This document shows, one piece after another, positions 54,070 to 64,000 of a stretch of DNA of 64,000 bases. Origin of the DNA: Doris montereyensis (Eukaryota; Mollusca; Gastropoda; Nudibranchia; Dorididae); contig JAXRKP010000484.1 of the NCBI GenBank assembly GCA_037039925.1, forward strand, positions 70,557 through 134,556. The letters run 5' to 3'. A program made the position numbers and the translations under genes. A model generated the notes under the pieces. That model did no database searches. It was not told the DNA's origin and saw only the letters and a program-made list of their open reading frames with translations. Every line of letters starts with the position of its first letter. The stretch's first letter is position 1.

Positions 54070-56400
54070 GAATGTGAAAGTGGTATAATGTTAATTACTT
54101 CAAGGGCTCCTATTTGTAGAGAGTGAGAGAAGGGAAATTACTCCATGTGTTCACTATTTGTAGAGTGTGAGACAAGGGAAATTACTCTATGTGCTCCCTA
54201 TTTGTAGAGTGTGAGAAGAGGGAAATTACTCTATGTGCTCACTATTTGTAGAGTGTGAGACAATGGAAATTACTCTATGTGTTCACTATTTGTAGAGTGT
54301 GAGACAAGGGAAATTACTCTATGGCTCCCTATTTGTAGAGTGTGAGACAAGGAAATTACTCTATGTGTTCACTATTTGTAGAGTGTGAGATAATGGAAAT
54401 TACCCCTATGTGTTCTCTATTTGTAGAGTGTGAGACAAGGGAAATTACTCTATGTGCTCCCTATTTGTAGAGTGTGAGATAATGGAAATTACTCTATGTG
54501 TTCACTATTTGTAGAGTGTGAGAGACCTGTGTTTGTGGAGAGAAATTACTCTATGGGCTCAGTGTTTGTAGAGTGTGAGAGAATGGGAAACTACTCCATG
54601 GGCTCCGTGTTTGTAGAGTGTGAGAGAAGGGAAACTACTCCATGGGCTCCGTGTTTGTAGAGTGTGAGAGAAGGGAAACTACCCCATGGGCTCCGTGTTT
54701 GTAGAGTGTGAGAGAAAGGGAAACTACTCCATGGGCTCCGTGTTTGTAGAGTGTGAGAGAAGAGAAACTACTCCATGGGCTCCGTGTTTGTAGAGTGTGA
54801 GAGAAGGGAAACTACTCCATGGGCTCCGTGTTTGTAGAGTGTGAGAGAAGAGAAACTACTCCATGGGCTCCGTGTTTGTAGAGTGTGAGAGAAGGGAAAC
54901 TACTCCATGGGCTCCGTGTTTGTAGAGTGTGAGAGAAGAGAAACTACTCCATGGGCTCCGTGTTTGTAGAGTGTGAGAGAAGGGAAACTACTCCATGGGC
55001 TCCGTGTTTGTAGAGTGTGAGAGAAGGGAAACTACTCCATGGGCTCCGTGTTTGTAGAGTGTGAGAGAAGAGAAACTACTCCATGGGCTCCGTGTTTGTA
55101 GAGTGTGAGAGAAGAGAAACTACTCCATGGGCTCCGTGTTTGTAGAGTGTGAGAGAAGGGAAACTACTCCATGGGCTCCGTGTTTGTAGAGTGTGAGAGA
55201 AGGGAAACTACCCCATGGGCTCCGTGTTTGTAGAGTGTGAGAAAGGGAAACTACCCCATGGGCTCCGTGTTTGTAGAGTGTGAGAAATGGGAAACTACTC
55301 CATGGGCTCCGTGTTGGTAGAGTGTGAGAAAGAGAAACTACTCCATGGGCTCCGTGTTGGTAGAGTGTGAGAAAGGAAACTACTCCATGGGCTCCGTGTT
55401 TGTAGAGTGTGAGAAATGGGAAACTACTCCATGGGCTCCGTGTTTGTAGAGTGTGAGAAAGGGAAACTACTCCATGGGCTCCGTGTTTGTAGAGTGTGAG
55501 AAATGGGAAACTACTCCATGGGCTCCGTGTTTGTAGAGAGTGAGAAATGGGAAACTACCCCATGGGCTCCGTTGTTGGTAGAGTGTGAGAAAGGGAAACT
55601 ACTCCATGGGCTCCGTGTTGGTAGAGTGTGAGAGAAGGGAAACTACTCCATGGGCTCCGTGTTGGTAGAGTGTGAGAAAAGGGAAACTACTCCATGGGCT
55701 CCGTGTTTGTAGAGTGTGAGAAAAGGGAAACTACTCCATGGGCTCCGTGTTGGTAGAGTGTGAGAGAAGGGAAACTACTCCATGGGCTCCGTGTTTGTAG
55801 AGTGTGAGAGAAGAGAAACTACTCCATGGGCTCCGTGTTTGTAGAGTGTGAGAAAGAGAAACTACTCCATGGGCTCCGTGTTGGTAGAGTGTGAGAAAGG
55901 GAAACTACCCCATGGGCTCCGTGTTGGTAGAGTGTGAGAAATGGGAAACTACCCCATGGGCTCCGTGTTGGTAGAGTGTGAGAAATGGGAAACTACCTCC
56001 ATGGGCTCCGTGTTGGTAGAGTGTGAGAAATGGGAAACTACCCCATGGGCTCCGTGTTGGTAGAGTGTGAGAAATGGGAAACTACCCCATGGGCTCCGTG
56101 TTGGTAGAGTGTGAGAGAAGGGAAACTACTCCATGGGCTCCGTGTTTGTAGAGTGTGAGAAAGGGAAACTACTCCATGGGCTCCGTGTTGGTAGAGTGTG
56201 AGAAATGGGAAACTACCCCATGGGCTCCGTGTTGGTAGAGTGCGAGAAAAGGGAAACTACTCCATGGGCTCCGTGTTTGTAGAGTGTGAGAAATGGGAAA
56301 CTACCCCATGGGCTCCGTGTTTGTAGAGTGTGAGAAATGGGAAACTACCCCATGGGCTCCGTGTTTGTAGAGTGTGAGAAAAGGGAAACTACTCCATGGG
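54070..56400. repeat. Minisatellite, 44-bp unit, two subtypes
   Basis: More than 50 units. To about 54540 the units read 'gaaattactctatgtgttca' and 'ctatttgtagagtgtgagac'. After that they read 'gggctccgtgtttgtagagt' and 'gggaaactactccat' and are much more uniform. Later units alternate 'gtgtttgtagag' and 'gtgttggtagag'. Confidence 0.93.
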
Positions 56401-56790
56401 ATAGCTGATTTCTAAGAAGTTGTAAGGTTTTGCATTTTTCTCAATTTTGGTTAAAACATTTTTAGACTTGATATTTCTAAAACCCATTGGTTGATTTTCT
56501 TCAATTTGACAAATTTGACACACCCTAAGTTTAATTTTATTGTTCAAAGTTTTGTTGCAATTGGTGCAAAATTGACAGAGTAATGGCCTTTTTCTTTGGG
56601 TTTTTTTTACATCCGTCATTGAAAGAAATTCACACAGCTGGGATTTGGGCGTTGCCGAATGTTTGTGATTTGACGAGTTCTGATTGTCTGAGAATGCATG
56701 TATTACGCATACTGTAATGAACAAGACGCGATATCTTGCGTTTTGTGAAAAGGGGAACCTGTTTACCGGTAGAGATTTCAAAAAGAACAA
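56389..56790 (-). CDS. Unrecognised 133-codon ORF with paired cysteines
   Basis: Minus-strand frame ending inside the last minisatellite unit. The central part, KRPLLCQFCTNCNKTLNN then LRVCQICQIEENQPMG, has C-x2-C and C-x2-C pairs about 13 residues apart that could bind zinc, and the flanks are Lys/Asn-rich. I cannot name a family and no splice partner is evident. It may be a decayed mobile-element ORF or chance. Confidence 0.25.
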   Translation of the reverse strand: MFFLKSLPVNRFPFSQNARYRVLFITVCVIHAFSDNQNSSNHKHSATPKSQLCEFLSMTDVKKTQRKRPLLCQFCTNCNKTLNNKIKLRVCQICQIEENQPMGFRNIKSKNVLTKIEKNAKPYNFLEISYPME

Positions 56791-56819
56791 AATATTTTGG
56801 TTTTTTGTTTGTTTATTTG

Positions 56820-56995
56820 AAATTTACCTCATCCACCATCATGGTAATCTCAGGGTGAACCGAGTTTGTTTCATTGAAATTTACCCTGTCCACCATTGTG
56901 GTGATCTCTGGGTGAATTAAGAGGAAGCATTAAGATGAAAGATAAGTGAAGGAAGGAAAGGACTGGAGTAGCACCTGCCAACCGCCCGTTCAAAA
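56820..56995 (+). repeat. Family S element with duplicated 5' part
   Basis: 'tgaaatttacctcatccacc' and 'tgaaatttaccctgtccacc' occur in succession before one common 3' part 'aggaaaggactggagtagca'. Confidence 0.75.
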
Positions 56996-57059
56996 TGAAA
57001 TATCACAGGGGTATTAATTCATTTATTTCAATTTCAGTCTACATCGCATTTGTGATGGA

Positions 57060-57265
57060 ACCCTTCATATATTGAGACAGAGCGAGGGTGGGTAGGTAAA
57101 AGAGACAGACAGACAGACAGACAGAAGCAGGACAGAGTCAGACAGACAGGAAGAATGGCTGAGAAACAGGCACACAGGCATACAGACAGACAAAAAGTAC
57201 TGAGAGCGACAGAATCAAAGTGAAAGACAGACAGAGAAAAGGAAAGAGAGAGGAAGAGAGAGAGA
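57060..57265. repeat. GACA/GA-rich low-complexity stretch
   Basis: Irregular GACAGACA and GAGA; the minus-strand Ser/Leu/Cys-rich frame is compositional. Confidence 0.8.
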
Positions 57266-57366
57266 GAGAAAAACATTTTCTATCATCCCTTTTGTATAAC
57301 TTTTCATATGGAAGTGAGGAAATGACTTCAAAAAGACAATAGTAATATTTGACAAGAAATGGAATC

Positions 57367-57372
57367 TTTATT
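57367..57372 (-). promoter_or_regulatory. Poly(A) signal AATAAA of PRDX6
   Basis: AATAAA on the minus strand about 660 bases after the PRDX6 stop codon. The stretch 57373-58031 would then be 3'UTR; its short frames on both strands are not credible. Confidence 0.5.
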
Positions 57373-58031
57373 TTGATATATTATATAGATTTTATATAAA
57401 TATATAGTGTTGAATTAGTCAGAACAAGTACAGATTGACCATACAACAACATCTGCATCCTAAACTTTTTATATAGTACCTTGTAATAATTGAAACATGG
57501 TATGCCTATATATAACAAAGGTAGAGATTGAGAATATCTTGTTAGATTCATCATTCGGATTTCCTGTTTACAAAAACATCTGTAAATGGGCTTTTCAGAA
57601 AACTGCTTTAAATACAGTCGTGTTTCAGAAAACTTCTTCACAAACTGGTTTCAGAAAAAAATTGAAATCACTCACGTGTCAGAAAATACCAGTAAAGTCC
57701 ATAGAATTTCTATATTATGTTTCCCAACCTTCTAGATTATATTGCAAGGTTTTTTCAAGAACAAACATTAAAACAAATAATATGCTAAATCACTTTTAAC
57801 ATGTAGAATGAATAGTTAACATAAATTAAACTGTACTGTAATTCATCTTTTTTTTTTTAAGAATGCAAACCCATCATCCAAACAGTAAAAAATGCAACCA
57901 TTTTAACGAAACGCTCAACGATAACTATTTAGAATTAGAATAAACAAATATGCATGTGCCTTCTTATTTTGGCCTGTTGCAACTTTTAAAAAATCAATGC
58001 AAATAACAGCGATTGGTTTGATGGAGTCTTT

Positions 58032-58230
58032 CTATGGCTGTGGAGTCATACGCAAGTAGGATTTGCCAGATGGGACTGGAACGACTTCATGTTGAGGGAA
58101 CATCTTCTTGGCATCTTCAGGGGAAATACTTGGAAGTACCATACACTTGTCTCCCTTTTTCCAATCAACGGGTGTCGCCACTTTCTTGGTGGCCGTCAGC
58201 TGGAGCGAGTCAATGACACGTAAAATTTCA
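58032..58230 (-). CDS. PRDX6: PRDX6 last exon
   Basis: Acceptor TTTTTTCCAG; 199 bases; stop TAG at 58034-58032. Encodes the C-terminal dimerisation region, with [20 protein letters not shown] and the terminal TPQP shared with vertebrate PRDX6. No frame break. Confidence 0.95.
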
Positions 58231-61200
58231 CTGGAAAAAAAGGAGGGAAGAACGACTATAAACACCTGTCTGATTCAATTATCCATTTTCGTCTGTGCTG
58301 TTGGAACTATGTGGGCAATCTCTGGGCGCATTAAGAGGAAATAGAAATATGCAAGACATTCTAAAATGTGAAAGGGGAAAGTAGGATCTTCCAGGATTTT
58401 CCAGCAGCATTTAATCTAAGTGAAAAGGAACAACAACAATAAAAAAAAACGACACAATATTGTATATCGTCGGTGAAACTGTTTAAATGAGCAAATCTAC
58501 GATATATGGGATATATGTTTGCCCGTAAATGCTCAAACGCATGCTTCTTTTGTGTCCTTATACATATTCAAGGCTTTGAAGCAAGAGAAAAGCTCATTTT
58601 ACTTTTACGCACATGACATAAACAAAGATTTCTATTTTTCATCCAAATTGCGTAGCATAGTGTTCGATTATTTATATGAGGTGGATTTTTTTGCCTCTCC
58701 TGAAAAATTACCTCAGATGGACTTACGCGTTTAGACAGATTCACTGACGATATGTGAGGCATGTCCACAAAGTGACGATAATTTTACAAATATCGGTGTT
58801 ATGTTTGCGTACCATTGGATTTACCCTTTTGCCAACCTCTGTGGCTTAGAATGTCCAATACCCCTAGAAGAACTGCTGACTGTGGAGCTTATTCCCATTT
58901 CTTAGTGGAATTCACTCTCCTTACTTGGAGCAGTTTATCATACTTGTTGACGGCGTTGACCCTCCCTTTTTAAGCGCCATCTAATTTTATCACCCTTCTA
59001 CAGTTTATGCCCCTTTCCTAGCGGAGTTTATGCCACTTTCTTCATGGACTTTATCCCACTTCCTCAGTAGAGTTTATTCCCTTTTCTTACAGGTAAATTG
59101 TCCCCTTTCGTGAAACTGAAGTCAATCCCTATTCTGTAGTCTCTATTCTCCTTTTCTTGGTGCAGTTTATTCCCCCTGGTTTTTAATGGACTCTTCTCCT
59201 TTTTCTAAGGAGTTCCCTCCCTTTCCAGATCCCAGCTTTCCCATCAAGCACCACTGTAGCATTTCCCATGCTCACCGCCACCGCCACCGCCACCTTGTCC
59301 AATCTCCATTGTTCCAATTTTGAGAAATGAGCTCAAAACTAATTTTAAGTTCTCTGTAAAATGTATGGACCTCAAATAAAACGTTATTTCGAATAGGGCC
59401 TGCCACAAATCATGCGTATGTATCAAGATGTATTATATGTCAATAAAATTGAGTTTTATACCTAACCCGTCACACACAAAACAACGAATAGTTCTAAAAG
59501 GACCAAACATTGTGATTCGTTTTGGTTTTTGATACACTGAAATTTATCCAATCCACCATAGGTGGTGATGTCAGGGTGAATTAAAGAAAGAGGAAACAGC
59601 AAGATGAAAGAAAGGTGAAAGGAAAGAAGGACCTACAAACAGCCATAAGCCGCCAACCCAAGACACTTTGGGAAAGACAAGATAGCATTCATTGAGCTCA
59701 CGATTTTGCCGCAGTCTACGGGATTTGATTGGAATTAAACGGTAAAAAAACAACAAACAATTCTTTTGCCCCTCTTCCAAGGTGGATCCCAAAAAAAACA
59801 TTCTTCACTTGCTTTTGAGTCCACGGCAAGAACATCAGCGGGAGAACTGTAATCTTATAGCGTCAGCGTGCTAACATATTGGCCTAATTGGCCTAAGTCA
59901 GACTTAGGCTAAAATGAAACAAATTTATTTCAACACTCCTAATCCTGTGATGTATCAAAAAAGAGTTTCTTTCACTTTACTCAAAGACCACAGAAAGTAA
60001 CGGGTCAAAATGCTAGCACACTGACGGTGTGTCCCCTTTGCCCAACAGACACATTGTGTGCCAATACGACATTTGACAAGACAAAAAATCCTTAAATACG
60101 GTATATATCATCTAAAAATCTGAATTTCTTTTCCCCATTAATCACCTTCAGCTCTGTTTTTACACATCTAAACGATCTGTCAATCTAGAGAAATAAGCCC
60201 TATATACCAGGTGTAGACGCTATTCACACCTCAACTACTGTGTTGATTAGATAAACATTGAGCAGGTCCTCTAGCTCAAAACAACAAAAAGAACCCTTTT
60301 CACTTAGGCGGTGACCCCATGAACCAATAGCCCTCGTCATCTACTACTCTTGATAAAGAAAATGGGATACAACCTTCCGAACTATTTAAAACCACTCAAA
60401 AACAAAGCTAACCAAAGGGGAAGGGAGACAACAACCTCCAAACAAAATCTTCAGGATAAGGTGGCAACAACACGTTAGCAACAAACAAAATACTGGTGAT
60501 TGCAAACACAGTAGAAGAAATCAGCGATGAGGTGAGGATAAAAAGGTGGTCATGGATGAGGCCACGTCTTTTCCCTTAAGCGTTTAAACCGACAAAAACC
60601 GGCATGCGCAAAACCCTTGCTTAAAGTTCAAGCCGGGTTGTCAGAGTGGAGAGGAAGTTGAACGTACAGAGTAAGATGGCCGTCGCTTACTGTAACCGCA
60701 GAAGGGTTCAGGAAGGACCATGGAAATGACTGGACCGTTGCCTTGGGATGGAATCCGGGAGGAAAGAGAGACGGAGGACGCCCAAAAACAACATGGCAGC
60801 AGAATGGTGGAGAAAGATAGGAAGGGAGAGGGAAGGCCTTTCTGGGAAAGAGAGACAGACGACGCCCAAAAACAACATGGCAGCAGAATGGTGGAGAAAG
60901 ATAGGAAGGAGAGGGAAGGCCTTTCTGGGAAAGAGAGACAGACGCCGCCCAAAAACAACATGGCAGCAGAATGGTGGAGAAAGATAGGAAGGAGAGGGAA
61001 GGCCTTTCTGGGAAAGAGCCAGAAGAGCAGCCAAGAATAGAGAAAATTGGAGTGATCATGTTCAGGCCTTTTTGTGCCTTCTGGCACAGAGAGAGAGAGT
61101 TACTGTAAAGATAATGTAAAATCAAAACGTCCACAGAAACTTACTCAAAATTTCTGCCCGTGGTGGCAGGGTAGAGGATGGACAACTTGAGCTTCTTGTC

Positions 61201-61360
61201 GGGTCCAATGACGAAAACGCACCTGGCCGTGAGAGGCAGACCCTCGGCAGTCTTCTCGTCTGGGTCCAACATGCCAAACTTGACGGCCAGCTCACGCTTC
61301 GTCGGCAATGATGGGGAAAGAGACGGTTCCAGTCTTGTCCTTGGTCAGGGCAGCCACGTC
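58032..61360 (-). CDS. PRDX6: Peroxiredoxin-6 (1-Cys), last two coding exons
   Basis: Two minus-strand exons, 61360-61145 and 58230-58032, separated by a 2.9-kb intron. The first reads [18 protein letters not shown], then after one frame break [33 protein letters not shown] and [10 protein letters not shown]. The second reads [37 protein letters not shown] and ends LRMTPQP. This is the C-terminal half of peroxiredoxin 6, which reduces hydrogen peroxide and phospholipid hydroperoxides with a single catalytic Cys and glutathione. The catalytic Cys and the N-terminal thioredoxin fold lie upstream of the window. The GMLDP segment probably carries the Asp of the phospholipase site described for mammals. 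Donor GA|GTAAGT and acceptor TTCCAG|TG complete an Asp codon. Near 61296-61302 one extra base (or two missing) breaks the frame; the rest is intact, so an assembly error is most likely. Confidence 0.93.
58300..58405 (+). repeat. Family S element, degenerate
   Basis: 'ggcaatctctgggcgcatta' and 'gaaagtaggatcttccagg' in family S order, close to the PRDX6 last exon. Confidence 0.5.
58410..59520. other. PRDX6 intron, nothing else recognised
   Basis: From 58860 to 59200 'gttta-tccc-ctttcttag'-like phrases recur loosely every 40-50 bases (for example 'cagtttattccccctggttt', 'gagtttattcccttttctta'), which may be a very old tandem repeat. A short GGC/GGT tract lies near 59275-59300. Confidence 0.4.
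59525..59665 (+). repeat. Family S element
   Basis: 'atttatccaatccaccatag', 'gatgtcagggtgaattaaag' and 'aagaaggacctacaaacagc'. Confidence 0.75.
59670..60700. other. PRDX6 intron, nothing recognised
   Basis: Unique-looking AT-rich sequence; no exon, domain or tandem repeat noticed. Confidence 0.4.
60705..61110 (+). repeat. Dispersed repeat G with internal triplication
   Basis: Start 'ggaccatggaaatgactgga' and end 'gagccagaagagcagccaag' match 46976-47185. The middle unit of about 87 bp ('cgcccaaaaacaacatggca' to 'ggcctttctgggaaagagag') is present three times in tandem, nearly identical, while the copy at 46976 has it once. It ends about 35 bases from the PRDX6 exon. Confidence 0.85.
61145..61360 (-). 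CDS. PRDX6: PRDX6 penultimate exon (contains frame break)
   Basis: Acceptor CACCATCAG and donor TTTTGA|GTAAGT. The 216 bases equal 71 codons plus two bases only if one extra base is removed, which agrees with the visible break after FPIIADE. The minus-strand frame 61418-61122 in another register is a shadow. Confidence 0.92.
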
Positions 61361-61432
61361 CTGATGGTGAAAAAAACAAAAAACAAAAAACAAATGAGGG
61401 AATAAAATTTAGTGTCACGTTTTTTTTGGTTT

Positions 61433-62850
61433 TTTTTATTGAAATCTACCCAGTCCACCATTTACTTTACGGTGATCTCAAGGTGAATTAAGGGGAAACA
61501 GCAAGATGAAAGTGAAAGATAAAATGCAAGAGTGAAAGGGTGAAGTAGAGTCTACAAGTAGCACCCGCCAACCGCCCACTTTTGCGTAAAGAAGAAAAAA
61601 TTCGAAACGAGTCAAACGTCAAATTAAAAACAAAAAATAGCAAAGCATTCCCATTAGGGTGCCCACAAAGAAAACGCTGAAAAAAAAAAAAAACCCTGCT
61701 GAGATAAGAAGTGTTTTAAGCGTTGTAAATTTTGCCTCAATATCTGTAGTGTAACTATTTGTGTTCACCCCATATACTGCTTAAAATTTCATCAAGTTTT
61801 TCAGATTTGATAGTTATATCTTTGACTACCAAAAGCTGACAGAAATAGTGTGTCTCTGTTCATTATCAAAACCTGTTTCATCTCGAGCTTTGCTTGTTTG
61901 CTTACTTGTAATTTACTCTGTCCTCCATCGTGGTGATCTCAGGGTGTGAATTAAGAGGAAACAGCAAGATAAAAGATAAGCGAAAGAGTAAAAGGAAAGA
62001 AGTAGGACCTACCAGCAACACCTGTCAATCGCCCGCCTCAAGTTGAGTTGTCCTGAGAATCAGCTGCCTTTAACTCGCACCGTAGTTATTCATTGTAATT
62101 TACAATTTGCCACAACCACTATAAGTAGGGATGAATTAAGGAAAAAACAACAAGGTGGAACAGTGAAAGAAAAGAAAAGGGCCTAACAGTAATGCCCGCC
62201 ACGAACAGACAAACACAAACAGCAATATGAAAGACAAGGCACAGAGTGAAGGTAAGTAAGGAAGAAGGAAGCACCAGTAATAACTGCCAACTGCTAAAGG
62301 CTTTGATTGATTCATTGAAATGTGTCAGGTAAATCGTAAGCGGTGATCTCAGGGGGGATTAAGTAAAGAGGAAACAGCTAGATGAAAGAGATAAGTGAAA
62401 GAATGGAAAGAAGTAGGACCTACCAGGAGCGCCCGCCAAACGCCCATCTGCTAAAGGCAACAGAGCAAGATGAAAGACACTTGACAGCGTAATCAGAATT
62501 TAGTACACCAAACTCACAAACACAGAATGCAAAATTGAGAAAATCACAAACAGAATTGTTTGTTTGTTTCATTGAAATTTAATCCGTCTTCCATCGTGGT
62601 GATCTCAGGGTGAATTAAGAGATCAAAGATAAGTAAAAGAGTGAAAGGAAAGAAGTAGGACCTACCAGTAGCAGCCAACCCACTCACAAATAGAAAGACA
62701 GAACTTTGTTTGTTTCATTGGTGTGTACCCCATCCACCATATGTGGTGATCTCAGGGTAAAATTAAGAGGAAACAACAAGGTGAAAGATAAGTGAAAAAA
62801 GGAAAGGAAAGAAGTAGGACATACCAGCAGCTTCTGCCAACCACCCGCAA
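61433..62850 (+). repeat. Cluster of seven family S elements
   Basis: Copies at about 61433-61585, 61900-62035, 62090-62200, 62215-62295 (partial), 62310-62450, 62565-62685 and 62700-62845, all on the plus strand. Consensus landmarks: 'cattgaaatttaccctgtcc', 'gtggtgatctcagggtgaat', 'aagaggaaacagcaagatga' and 'aagaagtaggacctaccagc'. They are separated by unrelated sequence, so this is repeated insertion or a decayed tandem block, not a perfect satellite. Confidence 0.8.
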
Positions 62851-63074
62851 AGAGAGAAAAATAATATGCTGCACACAAGTGCAGAATTGGAAACTTCTTA
62901 CCCTTGTTCTCACTCAAAACCAACTACACTAGAGTGAAATTAATGTTGATACTTAAATCTACTTATGTACACTAAAATGTGTTAACAAAATACAAACTGA
63001 TGAAGAAAACATAAAAATTTTAAAAAGCAAAGCTAAAGTAGAATAAAGCAAGTCCCATAGCCATAGTGTTGGAG

Positions 63075-63375
63075 ATGTCTATGACCAAGTGGCTAGGCTG
63101 TCAGACTTGGGATCATGAGGTCCCGGGTTCAGATCTTAGCAAAGCCAGGTCCGACCTTGTGTTCCTTGGGAAAGGCACTTAACACGCAGTTTCCCCAATC
63201 TACCCAGATGCAAAAAGCTTCTGAGCACTGGCTTGGGAGTATAAAATCCTGCGTCACAATAGCCTCTTGTCTAAAAGGTGATTACTATAATCACCTATTT
63301 CCTCTTCATGCTGTAGAAACCAGGGTAAGCTTCAAATCTTTGTTGGGCTGTAAAGGCCTTGAAGAAACTTGCAAC
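63075..63375 (+). repeat. Family A SINE, nearly complete
   Basis: Head 'gaccaagtggctaggctgtc' (box A-like) and 'cccgggttcagatcttagca' (box B-like), body 'tgttccttgggaaaggcact', end 'aaaggccttgaagaaacttg'. Confidence 0.8.
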
Positions 63376-63724
63376 TTACATGCATACTAACTCAGTGTTG
63401 AGCAGAGTTCAGATTTGTGTAGGCATACTGCATAATGTAGTAGTTTATTATTGCTTTGCACACTTTCATCCAGTCCCAATGGACCTAGCTACTACTATCC
63501 AATTGTAGCTGGGTTGAAAGAAGGTTCAACCCCTCTCTCCCCCCCCTCCTCCCTGTCCCCTTTTCACCCCTTTTTAATATAAATAAAGACAGCACAAGAC
63601 ACATATGAATAAAAAAAAACAAAAAAAAAAACAATTGATAAAAACCAAACCACCCCAACTACCAAAACAAACAAACTAGCAAACAAACAGCTGATATGTG
63701 AAATAGATGCAGTAGTGGTGTATA

Positions 63725-64000
63725 CCAATACCTGTTCTCTGATAACACGTGTACCAATACCTGTACATACATGTACCAATACCAATACCTGATACATACA
63801 TGTACCAATACCTGATAATACATACATGTACCAATACCTGTACCAACATACATGTACCAATACCTGATAATACATGTACCAATACCTGTACATACATGTA
63901 CCAATACCTGTACATACATGTACCAATACCTGTACATACATGTACCAATACCTGATACATACATGTACCAATACCTGTACATACATGTACCAATACCTGT
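63725..64000. repeat. Short tandem repeat, about 22-bp unit
   Basis: Units of 'taccaatacctgtacataca' plus TG, with variants lacking a few bases, continuing past the window end. Minus-strand frames of 105-140 codons (Tyr/Met/Val-rich) are artefacts of the unit. Confidence 0.9.

Noticed and set aside
60628..61134. Minus-strand ORFs of 108-168 codons near PRDX6
   Set aside because: They come from the triplicated unit of repeat G, which has no stop in the unit; the peptide simply repeats three times.
63564..63993. Tyr/Met/Val-rich minus-strand ORFs at the window end
   Set aside because: Translation of the 22-bp tandem repeat.

Overview
The window is animal nuclear DNA: genes broken into short exons with GT-AG borders, very long repeat-rich introns, tRNA-derived SINEs, decayed LINEs, a piggyBac relic and about 15 kb of minisatellite. 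My best guess is a gastropod mollusc. That guess rests on overall style and a peroxiredoxin-6 gene, not on a species-specific marker. No prokaryotic feature, CRISPR array, rRNA gene or clearly functional tRNA gene was found.

Three gene-level loci are supported. (1) On the minus strand, 12896-33032 holds a multi-exon gene whose spliced product follows mitochondrial seryl-tRNA synthetase from a basic N-terminus through the coiled-coil arm into the class II core. The serine-binding T-x-E and the motif 2 arginine are not seen, so it looks like a non-catalytic SerRS paralog of the kind called SLIMP in insects. Several of its exons are too short or too split to show up as long ORFs, and two strong plus-strand ORFs (18588-18836, 20067-20312) are only their antisense shadows. 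(2) On the plus strand, 41955-45479 holds a large acidic, Ser/Asn-rich coding exon of unknown family, broken by at least six frame changes. (3) On the minus strand, 58032-61360 holds the last two coding exons of a peroxiredoxin-6 gene; its 5' exons lie beyond the window.

Layout: 1-3.3 kb palindromic motifs and a rearranged piggyBac transposase relic; 4.4-5.4 kb minisatellite; 5.8-12.2 kb SINEs, including a tandem array built from a SINE tRNA-like head; 12.8-33.0 kb the SerRS paralog, whose introns carry SINEs, a segmental duplication (20.6-25.5 kb) and a LINE relic; 35.8-37.4 kb a 1.56-kb inverted repeat with a hammerhead-like motif; 38.3-41.5 kb a LINE relic and its tail minisatellite; 41.9-45.5 kb the broken large ORF; 46.5-56.4 kb almost continuous minisatellites; 57.3-61.4 kb PRDX6; 61.4-64 kb an upstream PRDX6 intron packed with one short repeat.

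The main theme apart from the genes is that many minisatellites start exactly at the edge of a SINE or LINE. Single-base frame breaks occur in all three genes, which points to residual assembly indels at least as much as to gene death. Long ORFs inside the minisatellites are artefacts of repeat units without stop codons.
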